Part shown: in pieces, positions 1-7,298 of the stretch
How positions within the stretch are numbered: position 1 is the first letter of the stretch
Layout: each line of letters opens with the position of its first letter
Assembly (NCBI RefSeq): GCF_004766045.1
Contig: NZ_SPQQ01000001.1
Location: 186,001 to 250,000, forward strand
DNA from: Desulfosporosinus fructosivorans
Lineage (GTDB): Bacteria > Bacillota > Desulfitobacteriia > Desulfitobacteriales > Desulfitobacteriaceae
Direction: 5' to 3'
Length of the DNA: 64,000 bases
Notes under the pieces: generated by a model
Database searches by the model: none
Seen by the model: only the letters and a program-made list of their open reading frames with translations
What the model was told of the DNA's origin: nothing
Program-made: the position numbers and the translations under genes

Positions 1-155
1 CCCACCGGGTAATGTCTAGCGAAACTGGGTCGTGGGTACATTAGTAGTAATGGGTGTACCTCCATAGTGAGGAGCAGTATAAATTTATATCCTGATTAGC
101 ACCTAAGAACTTATTCCGTAAGAACTTATTATTAAAAGAGAAGAGGGGCCTACTA

Positions 156-1103
156 ATGTTGGAAATAGAGAAACCAAGAATCGAGTGTATTGAGCGTTCT
201 GATAACAACTGCTATGCTAAATTCGTTGTTGAGCCTCTTGAAAGGGGATATGGGATTACCTTAGGGAATTCTCTAAGGCGCATCCTGTTGTCCTCTCTTC
301 CAGGATCAGCAGTGACATCGGTCAAAATCAAAGGAGTACTCCACGAGTCTTCTACAATACCGGGGGTTCGCGAAGATGTTACGGACATTATCCTCAATTT
401 AAAGTCCCTCACCTTGAAGGGTTATACAGATGAACCCCGGGTTATTCGCTTAGAGTCTCAGAGCAGAGGGGTAGTTACTGCCGCAGATATTATCGCCGAC
501 CCAGATATTGAAATTATGAACCCAGAATTGAAAATAGCCACATTGGATAAAGGTGGCCGTTTATTTATTGAAATGATTGTAAACCGAGGGAAGGGTTATA
601 TCTCAGCTGACAAGAATAGTACGACAGAAGATTCCAGCGGAGCTATGCCCATTGACTGCCTATTTGCTCCAATTTATAAGGTCAATTACGAGGTTGAGGC
701 AACCCGAGTCGGCCAAATTACCGACTATGACAAGTTAACACTTGAAGCCTGGTCTAATGGCAGTATCTCGCCGGAGGAGGCTATTAGTACGGCAGCCGGA
801 ATCCTGAATGATCATCTGAGTCTTTTTATGCGGGGCAGCGATATCTCCGATAATGTTCAAACTATTGTAGAAAAAGAAGAGAAGGCCAAAGAAATTCTTA
901 ACATACCAATTGAGGATCTCAAGCTATCTGTTCGTGCCTACAACTCTTTGAAGCGGACCGGGGTAAATACGTTAGAAGATTTGACACAAAAGACGGAAGA
1001 AGACATGGTTAAAATGCGTAACCTTGGCCGCAAGTCGATAGAAGAGGTGGAATGTAAACTTAAAGAATTAGGATTAACGTTTCGTGCAGAAGAAGAGGAG
1101 TAG
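156..1103 (+). CDS. rpoA: RNA polymerase alpha subunit
   Basis: This 315-residue protein is a full-length bacterial RNA polymerase alpha subunit, which dimerises to nucleate beta/beta-prime assembly and contacts UP elements and activators. Residues 1-230 form the N-terminal assembly domain with the conserved [17 protein letters not shown] stretch. After a charged linker, residues 247-310 form the C-terminal domain, with the SVRAYN motif matching the DNA-contacting Arg265/Asn268 region of E. coli and a NLGRKS helix-hairpin-helix. The start follows GAGAAGAGGGGCC. The context is odd. In Firmicutes rpoA normally lies between rpsK/rpsD and rplQ, but here the 155 bases upstream do not encode a ribosomal protein end, and a strong terminator and unrelated minus-strand genes follow. 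It may be a relocated gene or a second copy. The 155-base leader contains a direct repeat TAAGAACTTATT near 110-132 and no gene that I recognise. Confidence 0.96.
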   Translation: MLEIEKPRIECIERSDNNCYAKFVVEPLERGYGITLGNSLRRILLSSLPGSAVTSVKIKGVLHESSTIPGVREDVTDIILNLKSLTLKGYTDEPRVIRLESQSRGVVTAADIIADPDIEIMNPELKIATLDKGGRLFIEMIVNRGKGYISADKNSTTEDSSGAMPIDCLFAPIYKVNYEVEATRVGQITDYDKLTLEAWSNGSISPEEAISTAAGILNDHLSLFMRGSDISDNVQTIVEKEEKAKEILNIPIEDLKLSVRAYNSLKRTGVNTLEDLTQKTEEDMVKMRNLGRKSIEEVECKLKELGLTFRAEEEE

Positions 1104-1146
1104 TTTCAACTTTAGTTGGAAAGTTCACTCAGATTGGCATTAATCA

Positions 1147-1203
1147 GTGAAAGGCTATCACCATACGCAGAGGTGATAGCCTTTCACTTGTATTACTATT
1201 TTT
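1147..1203 (+). terminator. Rho-independent terminator after rpoA
   Basis: A perfect 16-bp stem (1147-1162 with 1172-1187) around a 9-base loop is followed by a T-rich tail. It ends the rpoA transcript and shows that no rplQ is co-transcribed. It also sits at the 3' end of the convergent small gene at 1202-1360. Confidence 0.9.
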
Positions 1204-1360
1204 AGAAGATGACTCCTAAGGCGATAAGAATCAAGATAGCAATAGCGATAATTCCTACACCAATTCCTGCACTAACACCCCCATAGCCATATCCAGTAAC
1301 TGGAGCAACAGGGGTAGGACAACAAGCTCCACCCATTTTAACCTGACCCATTCCGTACAT
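1202..1360 (-). CDS. YjcZ-like small membrane protein (52 aa)
   Basis: This is a 52-residue open frame below the usual length cut-off. The first 30 residues are rich in glycine and proline and contain a CC pair (GGACCPTPVAP). The C-terminal 20 or so residues form one hydrophobic helix rich in Ile, Ala and Leu that runs to the end. This plan, a Gly/Tyr/Cys head and one terminal membrane helix, matches the tiny YjcZ-type proteins annotated as sporulation-associated in Bacillus and related Firmicutes. The start follows AGAAAGGTGGAAATTTTTG. A second member lies 30 bases upstream on the same strand, so the two are probably co-transcribed. Function is unknown, and the family assignment rests on composition and architecture. 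Confidence 0.75.
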   Translation of the reverse strand: MYGMGQVKMGGACCPTPVAPVTGYGYGGVSAGIGVGIIAIAILILIALGVIF

Positions 1361-1390
1361 CAAAAATTTCCACCTTTCTAATTTGCGAAT

Positions 1391-1507
1391 TTAGAATACA
1401 ATACCCATTGCGATAAGCAGAAGAATAATTATAACAACAGCCGCGATTCCTGCACCAATTCCTTTTCCTTGATCACAACAGACAGCGGATTCATTACCAA
1501 ATGCCAT
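1391..1507 (-). CDS. YjcZ-like small membrane protein (38 aa)
   Basis: This 38-residue frame has an excellent ribosome binding site (AAAGGAGG, 7 bases before ATG). A short polar head holds a CC pair (SAVCCDQGKG), followed by GIGAG and a single C-terminal hydrophobic helix. It has the same design as its downstream neighbour at 1202-1360, including the shared GIGAG/GIGVG entry into the helix, which suggests tandem duplication. It is probably a spore- or membrane-associated peptide of the YjcZ type. No enzyme motif is present. Confidence 0.78.
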   Translation of the reverse strand: MAFGNESAVCCDQGKGIGAGIAAVVIIILLLIAMGIVF

Positions 1508-1672
1508 TTCGATTTCCTCCTTTACCAGAGATAATTCATAATATGAATATAATGGATAATATGGAATTTGTCTTAGGTCCTAAATAATCCCCGCTCTTGT
1601 TGCGATACGGTTAACATTAATAATAACCATTTTAGACATGGCTAGCCGTCTCTTTAAAAAGATGCAAGACAT

Positions 1673-2653
1673 CTAAAATGTTTGGTGGTTCGCCTGGGAA
1701 TTTCCCTGGTGCAAGGTAAAAAAAGCGATTTCTGGGGGGACATTAAACCTTATGGGTAGAATGCTTTCCCCAATGCCCCGATTAATGTAAAGAGGAATAC
1801 CGTTAATCACATGATACCCTTCGTAGACTCCTAGATCTCCCAAATAGGTATTGGTGATAAGAGGCCCAAATCCAGGTAAACGGATTTGCCCTCCATGAGT
1901 GTGCCCGGCAAGGAGAAGTTCTGCTCCGTTTTTAGCTACATCATCAAGACAATCTGTGGAATGAGCCAAGACGAGGCGAAAGGGCGGACTAGATTGAGAT
2001 TGAGGTTGAGATTGAGATTGAGATTGAGATTGAGATTGAGATTGAGGTTGAGATAGAGATTGAGATAAGAGTACTTCTTTATAAGCTAGATCCACATCGT
2101 CATGTGCGGTAGCAGGGTCGTCGACCCCGATGATCCAGAGATTAAGGTCTGATAAATAGGAAGCGTTGTTAAGTAAGGGGGTCCAACCTAAGTGTTGAAA
2201 TTGTTGAAGATATCGTTTGAAAAGGGTGTTCGAAAGGTTGCTGTAATCGTTGTTGCCCATGACAACAAATTTCCCGTAGGGGGCCGTAAGTCCTCCCAAA
2301 TAGATCTCTAGTTTATCTAGATCCGTTCGGGTGGAAACGATATCTCCAGTGATTACGAGTAAATCCGGTTTTTGAGCCATCACAATCTGCTCGATGCTTT
2401 CAGGTAAGATCTGGAGGGTTTCCAAATGCAAATCGCTGAGTTGGCAGATCGTCTTTCCTTCTAAGGAAGATGGGAGATTGGGATAAAACAAATCCCAATG
2501 TTCCCTTTTTAGAGCTAGGGTATCATGTTTGGCATAGCCGAGAACCCCTAAACCCCCAACAGGAAGTGTAGAAAGCAGCCAATGGTTTGCTATGAATCCG
2601 CCGATTCTACGAAAGAAGCCTCGACGGGATATGTTTTTAGTTAGCGGTGGCAT
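1673..2653 (-). CDS. Tat-type metallophosphoesterase, YkuE-like
   Basis: This 326-residue calcineurin-like phosphoesterase probably acts outside the membrane. Residues 8-16 (ISRRGFFRR) form a twin-arginine export motif before a weakly hydrophobic stretch, as in Bacillus YkuE. The metal ligands follow in order: SDLHLE, TGDIVS, GNND, AHSTD and GHTHGGQ. The motif normally written GNHD/E reads GNND, so the usual catalytic histidine of this block is asparagine. About 30 residues of Ser-Gln/Pro-Gln repeat lie between the central sheet and the AHSTD strand, where relatives have a short loop. The start follows GAGGAGG. The gene stands alone between small-peptide genes and a divergent Gln-rich protein. 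The substrate cannot be read from the sequence; a cell-envelope phosphoester or phospholipid is plausible. Confidence 0.88.
   Translation of the reverse strand: MPPLTKNISRRGFFRRIGGFIANHWLLSTLPVGGLGVLGYAKHDTLALKREHWDLFYPNLPSSLEGKTICQLSDLHLETLQILPESIEQIVMAQKPDLLVITGDIVSTRTDLDKLEIYLGGLTAPYGKFVVMGNNDYSNLSNTLFKRYLQQFQHLGWTPLLNNASYLSDLNLWIIGVDDPATAHDDVDLAYKEVLLSQSLSQPQSQSQSQSQSQSQPQSQSSPPFRLVLAHSTDCLDDVAKNGAELLLAGHTHGGQIRLPGFGPLITNTYLGDLGVYEGYHVINGIPLYINRGIGESILPIRFNVPPEIAFFTLHQGNSQANHQTF
1993..2064 (-). repeat. In-frame hexanucleotide tandem repeat
   Basis: Twelve consecutive 6-base units, mostly ATTGAG on the plus strand with three variant units (GTTGAG twice, ATAGAG once), encode the Ser-Gln/Pro-Gln tract of the phosphoesterase. 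The unit is a multiple of three, so slippage changes linker length but not reading frame. Confidence 0.95.
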
Positions 2654-2768
2654 GGTTGCCTCCTCAATTATTATAGTTTGCCTACATGAGGTATTCAGAA
2701 CCCTTCTATTTACGCTATCATATCATGTTATAAAGTTACATTAAAATAAATTAAATAAGGAGGGGAGC

Positions 2769-3731
2769 ATGGTGAAGTTCGGTGGGGATGAGCCAAATAA
2801 TCCGTATCAGACACTTGGACCTCAGGGGTTCCCTATGCAGTTACCTAATAGTCAATTAGGTCAGGGATACTCTCCGGGTGCTATTCGCAATACGCTGGGA
2901 TCAGGACTAAAAGCGAGTGGCTTTTTCCAAAAAGATGGGCAAATCCAAAACTCACGGGGAGGGTTTATAGGGGCAAAGCAACCGCCGCATCAAGGGATGC
3001 CATACCAGACCCCTCCACCTGCTCAAGGCACAGGCTTTATCCCCCCGCAACAGAGTGAATACAACCAAGGCTCAATGTACTCGCAAGGGCAAGGCCAAGG
3101 GCATAATCAGGGGGGATATAATCAAGTCATGGGATATAATCAAAACCAAAACCAAGGATATTATCAAGCTCAAGCGCGTCAACTTATTTTGGAGGCTGCC
3201 CAACAAGGGATTATAGGCAATGGTGTGGCTACAATCTCGCCAGACAATAGTTTTCTTCTGGTTGCCAATCTTCCACCACCACAAACGTTTCTAGGACAAG
3301 GACAAACGGGGATGTATGCGTCTTATTTGGTGGACGACAAGGGGAAGACGGGATTCTTGGTAGGGGTTTTAAGGCCAGTTGGGAATGGAGTTTATCGGGC
3401 TCATTTCCAAAGTCAGGTTCCACTTCATCATTACAGTCGTGTCGTAATCTCAGTGGAAAATCCAGCCCAGCTCGGGCAGGCTCCACAAGGCCCGATTATT
3501 TTGAAAGTCAAAGAGCCATTAGGAATGATGGCATTTTTAAATCCGATGAAAAATACTGCAACGACTGTTTGGGGAAAGATATCCGGATTCATTAATAACA
3601 GAAGGAAACCAGCGGGAAGTTCGGAAGTCGCCCCAATGAGTCCAGAACTTCTTCAATCTCTGAACCAAATGGGCGTGGCCCCCGGTACAGCACTACCTCC
3701 AAATATTACTCCTCCGACGAACCCGGAGTGA
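2769..3731 (+). CDS. Gln/Gly-rich protein with C-terminal beta domain
   Basis: This 320-residue protein is not assigned to a named family. The start follows AAGGAGGGGAGC. Residues 1-135 are low complexity (Gln, Gly, Asn, Pro, Tyr) with repeated YNQ/GQG motifs and no signal peptide. Residues 140-250 look like a folded beta-rich domain (GNGVATISPDNSFLLVANLPPP, then YLVDDKGKTGFLVGVLRPVGNGVYRAHF). Its rhythm resembles the C-terminal beta-sandwich of RskA-type anti-sigma factors, but no membrane helix precedes it. The tail is Pro/Thr-rich. It diverges from the phosphoesterase and is followed by a hairpin. The low-complexity head recalls spore-coat or surface-associated proteins; that is inference only. 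Confidence 0.75.
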   Translation: MVKFGGDEPNNPYQTLGPQGFPMQLPNSQLGQGYSPGAIRNTLGSGLKASGFFQKDGQIQNSRGGFIGAKQPPHQGMPYQTPPPAQGTGFIPPQQSEYNQGSMYSQGQGQGHNQGGYNQVMGYNQNQNQGYYQAQARQLILEAAQQGIIGNGVATISPDNSFLLVANLPPPQTFLGQGQTGMYASYLVDDKGKTGFLVGVLRPVGNGVYRAHFQSQVPLHHYSRVVISVENPAQLGQAPQGPIILKVKEPLGMMAFLNPMKNTATTVWGKISGFINNRRKPAGSSEVAPMSPELLQSLNQMGVAPGTALPPNITPPTNPE

Positions 3732-3793
3732 ACTTGTCCAACTATAGTTGATATAAAGGATAACTCTTTCACAAAGTAATATAACAAGGTAAT

Positions 3794-3827
3794 GGGTAGG
3801 TAATTCAATCGCAAGAATTATCTACCC
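3794..3827. terminator. Bidirectional hairpin between convergent genes
   Basis: A 13-bp stem with one G-T wobble (3794-3806 with 3815-3827) lies between the ends of the Gln-rich gene and the minus-strand group at 3884. It lacks a clean T-run but is placed to end transcripts from both sides. Confidence 0.6.
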
Positions 3828-3883
3828 TTCTGCTGTTTGCAATTAGCAGAACACTCGACCATCCTTGGTCAGCGCTTTTTAGG

Positions 3884-4192
3884 TTAGAGGAAGAACAAGA
3901 TGAGTAAAACTAGGGCAAGGATCCCAAACGTTCCTAGGGTCACTGTGATGCCGAGTGTCGCCATGGTTGTTTGGACTAAGAGGACATTAGAAAAAAAGCT
4001 GATAGACAAGAACAAGGTCATCGCCAAAATACCCGCTCCCACGGGCGGGGACTGAAGAAGTGGAACAAGACGCTTAAAACTATAATCCCAGGTTTCTGCC
4101 GACTTAGGATCGGAACATCCACGCGGTAGGGATGGGGGGCTCGGTACAATCACAGGAACTCTGGGATTACGGGGTCGAGTTAGCAACGGCAT
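3884..4192 (-). CDS. Small membrane protein, unknown function
   Basis: This frame of about 102 residues has a polar, proline-rich first half and two hydrophobic segments near the C-terminus (PVGAGILAMTLFLSISFF, then a helix ending in ILALVLLILFFL). The chosen ATG is the one 7 bases after GGAGGG; the frame stays open to 4219 but that start has no Shine-Dalgarno. It overlaps the end of the upstream gene (4167-4778), which implies translational coupling. I recognise no family. It is the last gene of a minus-strand group that begins with the YlbF-like gene. Confidence 0.65.
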   Translation of the reverse strand: MPLLTRPRNPRVPVIVPSPPSLPRGCSDPKSAETWDYSFKRLVPLLQSPPVGAGILAMTLFLSISFFSNVLLVQTTMATLGITVTLGTFGILALVLLILFFL

Positions 4193-4778
4193 TGGCATTC
4201 CCTCCGTCCCCTGTGCCATTTGGAGTTCCTATTCCGGCTCGTTCAACAAAGAACTGGGCAATCATTAAACCGAGTGCGATAAGCAGGTTACCGGGTGCTC
4301 CCGGCACTTCAAATAATGGCACAGTAAATGAAGTATCAGGGCTTCCGTCAAAAGGCACAAACGGAGCGGTTACAAATAAGGAGACACTTAAATTGTCAGG
4401 AAAAAGTGGCTCATCCGGACCGACAGGTCCGAAGCCTTGCCCTGGTGCAGGTGAAGCTGGTGTAGGAATAGGAACTTGTCCTTTGATAGCAGATTGCACA
4501 AGCTGGTTCAGTTGTCCTAAGGTTAGGGTTACAGGATAGAGGTTTGAAGCCGCGCGTTCTAGGTTCGGAGGATGAGCCAATGCTCTTTTAAAAAGAAACG
4601 ACATCAATACATCCAAACCAACGATAATCATTGAGGCAAAGTGAAGTTCAATAGATGCCAAGGGAAAAATCATTGCACTGACCGGACTAAACTGCAAGTC
4701 TCGCCGGATCGGGCTGGTTACTATGATAGAAAAGGAGAAAGGAGTCGCTGGCAGCGGGGGAGCATATTGGTTAATCAC
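4167..4778 (-). CDS. Putative membrane protein, unknown function
   Basis: This 203-residue protein starts at a GTG 8 bases after AGAAAGGAG. It has a hydrophobic segment near residues 48-65 (FASMIIVGLDVLMSFLF), a long central region rich in Pro, Gly and Phe, and a second hydrophobic segment near residues 170-185. No catalytic motif or known domain is visible. It sits inside a minus-strand series (YlbF-like, a 40-residue peptide, this gene, a two-helix protein), all with short spacers, so the genes are probably co-expressed. It could be a spore or envelope component, but the sequence does not establish this. Confidence 0.65.
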   Translation of the reverse strand: MINQYAPPLPATPFSFSIIVTSPIRRDLQFSPVSAMIFPLASIELHFASMIIVGLDVLMSFLFKRALAHPPNLERAASNLYPVTLTLGQLNQLVQSAIKGQVPIPTPASPAPGQGFGPVGPDEPLFPDNLSVSLFVTAPFVPFDGSPDTSFTVPLFEVPGAPGNLLIALGLMIAQFFVERAGIGTPNGTGDGGNANAVANSTP

Positions 4779-4806
4779 AGCGAATCTCCTTTCTCAATAG
4801 ATTTCA

Positions 4807-4929
4807 TCAAAACCAAGTGCGAAGCGTTACCCATACTCCTAAGATGCTAACAATTAGGAACGCTATGAACGTTACGGGATGTGTGATATCGTTAACGAGA
4901 CTAGGTCCCTGATAACCGTTGACTCGCAC
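4807..4929 (-). CDS. Candidate 40-aa single-span membrane peptide
   Basis: A 40-residue frame starting at GTG fills the gap between two genes of the minus-strand group. A polar head (MRVNGYQGPSLVND) is followed by one hydrophobic helix (VTFIAFLIVSILGVWV) and a short basic end. AGGAAG lies about 12 bases upstream, which is a weak spacing. Position, strand and the clean helix support it, but no homologue is recognised. Confidence 0.5.
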   Translation of the reverse strand: MRVNGYQGPSLVNDITHPVTFIAFLIVSILGVWVTLRTWF

Positions 4930-4962
4930 TTCTCAATAACACTTCCTTCTTCTATATCACTA

Positions 4963-5445
4963 TTACAGGTTGAAGCCAGGTGGGAGTTTAATGCCTTTTA
5001 ACATTTCTGGCGAGATTTGCATCTTCTCAATAGAGTCTCCCCCACCGATTCTGTCAAGAATTTGCTGGGCCATGCCTTTTAATTCTTCTGGGATGGGAAG
5101 ATCATTGGCCGAGGGCATGCCATGCATCGCTGTAGTTAAGGTTAGGTTTACCATGGCCATAAGTTTTTCGAATTTTTGTTGCTGAACAAAGTACGCTTTG
5201 ATTAGAGGATGTTTATTCATAAGACGGACCTTAAGATCAAGTAGGGCTAGAGATTCCTTTTCAGGAACAACTTTACTGAGCATTTGAGTGGTTACCAACC
5301 CGCGCTCTTTCTCCTGGTACTGGATAAATGCTTCTTGGCTTTGAGGATCGGCCATAATGGAAGCTTCTGCAGCTTTTAATCCTTGAATTTCAGGGGTTTG
5401 AGACAGGGCCGCTCCTAATTCGCGGGCCTTGTCGATGTAACTCAT
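4963..5445 (-). CDS. YlbF/YmcA-like protein
   Basis: This 160-residue protein has an N-terminal helical region of about 115 residues that matches the YlbF/YmcA family: DKARELGAALSQTPEIQ, then adjoining acidic helices and a conserved EKE. In Bacillus these proteins form a complex with YaaT that acts with RNase Y and influences competence, sporulation and biofilm formation. The C-terminal 45 residues (a Met/Pro-rich tail ending in LPPGFNL) are an extension. The start was placed at the ATG 7 bases after AAAGGAGG, not at the earlier in-frame start at 5472. It is the first gene of a four-gene minus-strand run whose other members are unknown membrane proteins. Confidence 0.8.
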   Translation of the reverse strand: MSYIDKARELGAALSQTPEIQGLKAAEASIMADPQSQEAFIQYQEKERGLVTTQMLSKVVPEKESLALLDLKVRLMNKHPLIKAYFVQQQKFEKLMAMVNLTLTTAMHGMPSANDLPIPEELKGMAQQILDRIGGGDSIEKMQISPEMLKGIKLPPGFNL

Positions 5446-5601
5446 AGAGGCACCTCCTTTATCCTTATACAAAATATGCGATTAAAGGCATACTGGTGTA
5501 TGATGGGTTCCAGGAGATCGATGAAAATAAGATTATAGTTGTGAAGAAGGAAAGTGGAGAATGGTGTAGAATCTTTATTTAAAAAGAGAGGTGGGATTTT
5601 T

Positions 5602-6288
5602 ATGCGAACATATCGATTAGAGATACGTTTGATTCAAGTTGCTGCGGTGCTTGCTTTTATCGTGCTGGTCGCTGGTTTTTTTGGCTTATGGGGGCGGGGC
5701 GAAAAAGAACCTGTAGGAAAAACAGGAGCTGTGGTAACTAATCCAGTGGTTCTCACTAATACAAAGATTGTCGCCTTAGGAGATTCGTTTACGTTAGGAT
5801 ATCCGCTGGACGCAAAGCGTTCCTGGACTCAGCACTTGGCAGATGGGCTCGAGGTTTCAGTGGTCAATAAGGGGAAATCATCCCAGACTGCGCTAGATCT
5901 ACTTTCCCGCTTCGATGCGGATGTGGTGGCAGAGAAACCGGGCCGGGTCATTATTTTCGCAGGGATAGGGGATGCGCTTAAGGATGTGCCCCTCGCTGAG
6001 GTTCAAAAAAATATTGAAGCACTAGTGGAGAAGGCAAAGGCCAATCACATTATTCCAATACTGGCCCTCCCGATCGGATACCCTAGTGTTCAGCAAGCTA
6101 TTGCAGACACTCGGGAGTGGGAGATTGAGTACGCCAAGAAGCAAGATATCTTGACCTTAGACTTTTCAACAGTATTGTTTGATGCAGATGGTAAATACTT
6201 AAGCGGTTTATCCTCTGAAGGCGGAAAGTATCCCAATGCCAAAGGGTATGAGGCGATGGGAGAATATGCGGCAGGGGTGCTCAAGTAG
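5602..6288 (+). CDS. Membrane-anchored SGNH-hydrolase-like protein, degenerate active site
   Basis: This 228-residue protein has an N-terminal membrane anchor or uncleaved signal (residues 10-32) and an SGNH/GDSL fold. Block I is intact (VALGDSFTLGY). The block III G-x-N-D motif reads GIGD, so the oxyanion Asn is missing. Block V, usually D-x-x-H-P-N, reads GGKYPNAKGY, so the catalytic His position is Tyr and the Asp is not evident. The Ser is therefore present without its usual partners, and esterase activity is doubtful. The start was placed at the ATG after GAGAGGTGGG. A long GC-rich repeat begins just after the stop codon. Confidence 0.82.
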   Translation: MRTYRLEIRLIQVAAVLAFIVLVAGFFGLWGRGEKEPVGKTGAVVTNPVVLTNTKIVALGDSFTLGYPLDAKRSWTQHLADGLEVSVVNKGKSSQTALDLLSRFDADVVAEKPGRVIIFAGIGDALKDVPLAEVQKNIEALVEKAKANHIIPILALPIGYPSVQQAIADTREWEIEYAKKQDILTLDFSTVLFDADGKYLSGLSSEGGKYPNAKGYEAMGEYAAGVLK

Positions 6289-6323
6289 GAGGGTCCGCGT
6301 CACACCTCCTCGGGCCCTGCGTT

Positions 6324-6471
6324 CGTCGTGCCAAACTAGGGCTTTAATCCTTTCTTTGGGGAGGGCAGGGTTCCCGGCAAATCGGCCATCCTTGGCCGTT
6401 GCCGGCGGGAAACATCCTTGTTTCCCGCCCTGCCTATGAAAGAGGATTAAAGCCGAGTTTGGCTACGACGA
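6324..6471. repeat. Long imperfect inverted repeat (GC-rich)
   Basis: Two arms face each other across a GC-rich centre. The outer arm from 6324 (CGTCGTGCCAAACTAGGGCT and onward) pairs with the segment ending at 6471 (GGATTAAAGCCGAGTTTGGC and onward), and the inner GGCAGGGTTCCCGGC pairs with GCCGGCGGGAAAC. The whole could fold into a stem of about 70 bp. The outer arm sequence recurs near 61896-61936 and 63065-63105. Confidence 0.85.
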
Positions 6472-6536
6472 CCGCAAAGGCGTCGGAGCGTGTGAGCGCG
6501 GACCCTCTGGCTGGGAGACGCGAGGGAGGAACGGGG

Positions 6537-6870
6537 GACGGGGGACGGCCTGTTTTCCGCGTTGCGGAAAAAGCGGCAAGGGTGGCACGAGTTGCAAGCT
6601 TGGGGGACGGTTCTTAGGCTGGGGGACGGCCTGTTTTCCGCGTTGCGGAAAAAGCGGCAAGGGTGGCACGAGTTGCAAGCTTGGGGGACGGTTCTTAGGC
6701 TGGGGAACGGCCTGTTTTCCGCGTTGCGGAAAAAGCGGCGAGGGTGTCGCAGGAGTTGCAAGTTTTGGGGACGGTTCTTAGCTGGGGAATGGCCTGTTTT
6801 CCGCGTTGCGGAAAAAGCGGCAAGAGCGGAAAGCGCGGAAAGCGCAAGTTTGAAGGACGGTTCTTAAGCT
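6537..6870. repeat. Tandem repeat of about 81 bp, four copies
   Basis: Four successive units share GGCCTGTTTTCCGCGTTGCG (starting at about 6547, 6628, 6709 and 6791) and a following GGACGGTTCT. Spacing is 81, 81 and 82 bases. Each unit also has the small hairpin CCGCGTTGCGG. The unit length keeps frames open on both strands, but the composition is that of a repeat, so I do not call a protein here. Confidence 0.92.
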
Positions 6871-6935
6871 TGAATTATTAAGCTGAGTGGCTGTTGAGTA
6901 CGTGTTTGGATGCAAAAGTCTTGAATGATAATCTG

Positions 6936-6971
6936 AAAAGGGGTAGACCGAAAGCTCGGTCTACCCCTTTT
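6936..6971. terminator. Perfect 16-bp hairpin with flanking A/T runs
   Basis: The stem AAAAGGGGTAGACCGA pairs exactly with its complement around a 4-base loop, with A-run and T-run flanks, so it can act as a terminator on either strand. No intact gene lies directly upstream; it may be left from a lost gene. From 6972 to 7298 I see no gene. Confidence 0.8.
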
Positions 6972-7298
6972 GTGCTAGTCAGACCCCCATGCCGCTGCGC
7001 GGCATCACTGATGAATGAAAATTTTGTCCATACTACTACTAAGGCTGGCGAAGGTAGGGCGAACTTTCTTGGTGCCGCGAGCCCGTTAACTTTTAGTTTC
7101 ATACTTTCTGAAAGTATAAGTGCAACTAAGGTGGTCACCGGCGCTTGAAGGCTTGGCGTCAGCCAAGTTTTCTTTAACGTATCTGAAAGTTAAGTTTTCG
7201 GGGTACCCCTTTACCCTATGAAGTCTATCATAAATAGGGCTTGCCAATTTATGGAAAAGTCTAGACTTCGCAAGGGTTTACGGGTGGTGTCTTAATAA

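Noticed and set aside
4132..4539. 135-codon plus-strand frame
   Set aside because: It is the antisense shadow of the membrane protein gene at 4167-4778, which has a good ribosome binding site.
6562..6867. Open frames of 70-100 codons on both strands over the 81-bp repeats
   Set aside because: They arise because the repeat unit is 27 codons long and GC-rich. There is no ribosome binding site and the protein is only the repeat read out.
6878..7148. Opposed frames of about 85 codons
   Set aside because: Both run through a perfect terminator hairpin, lack ribosome binding sites and show no domain.
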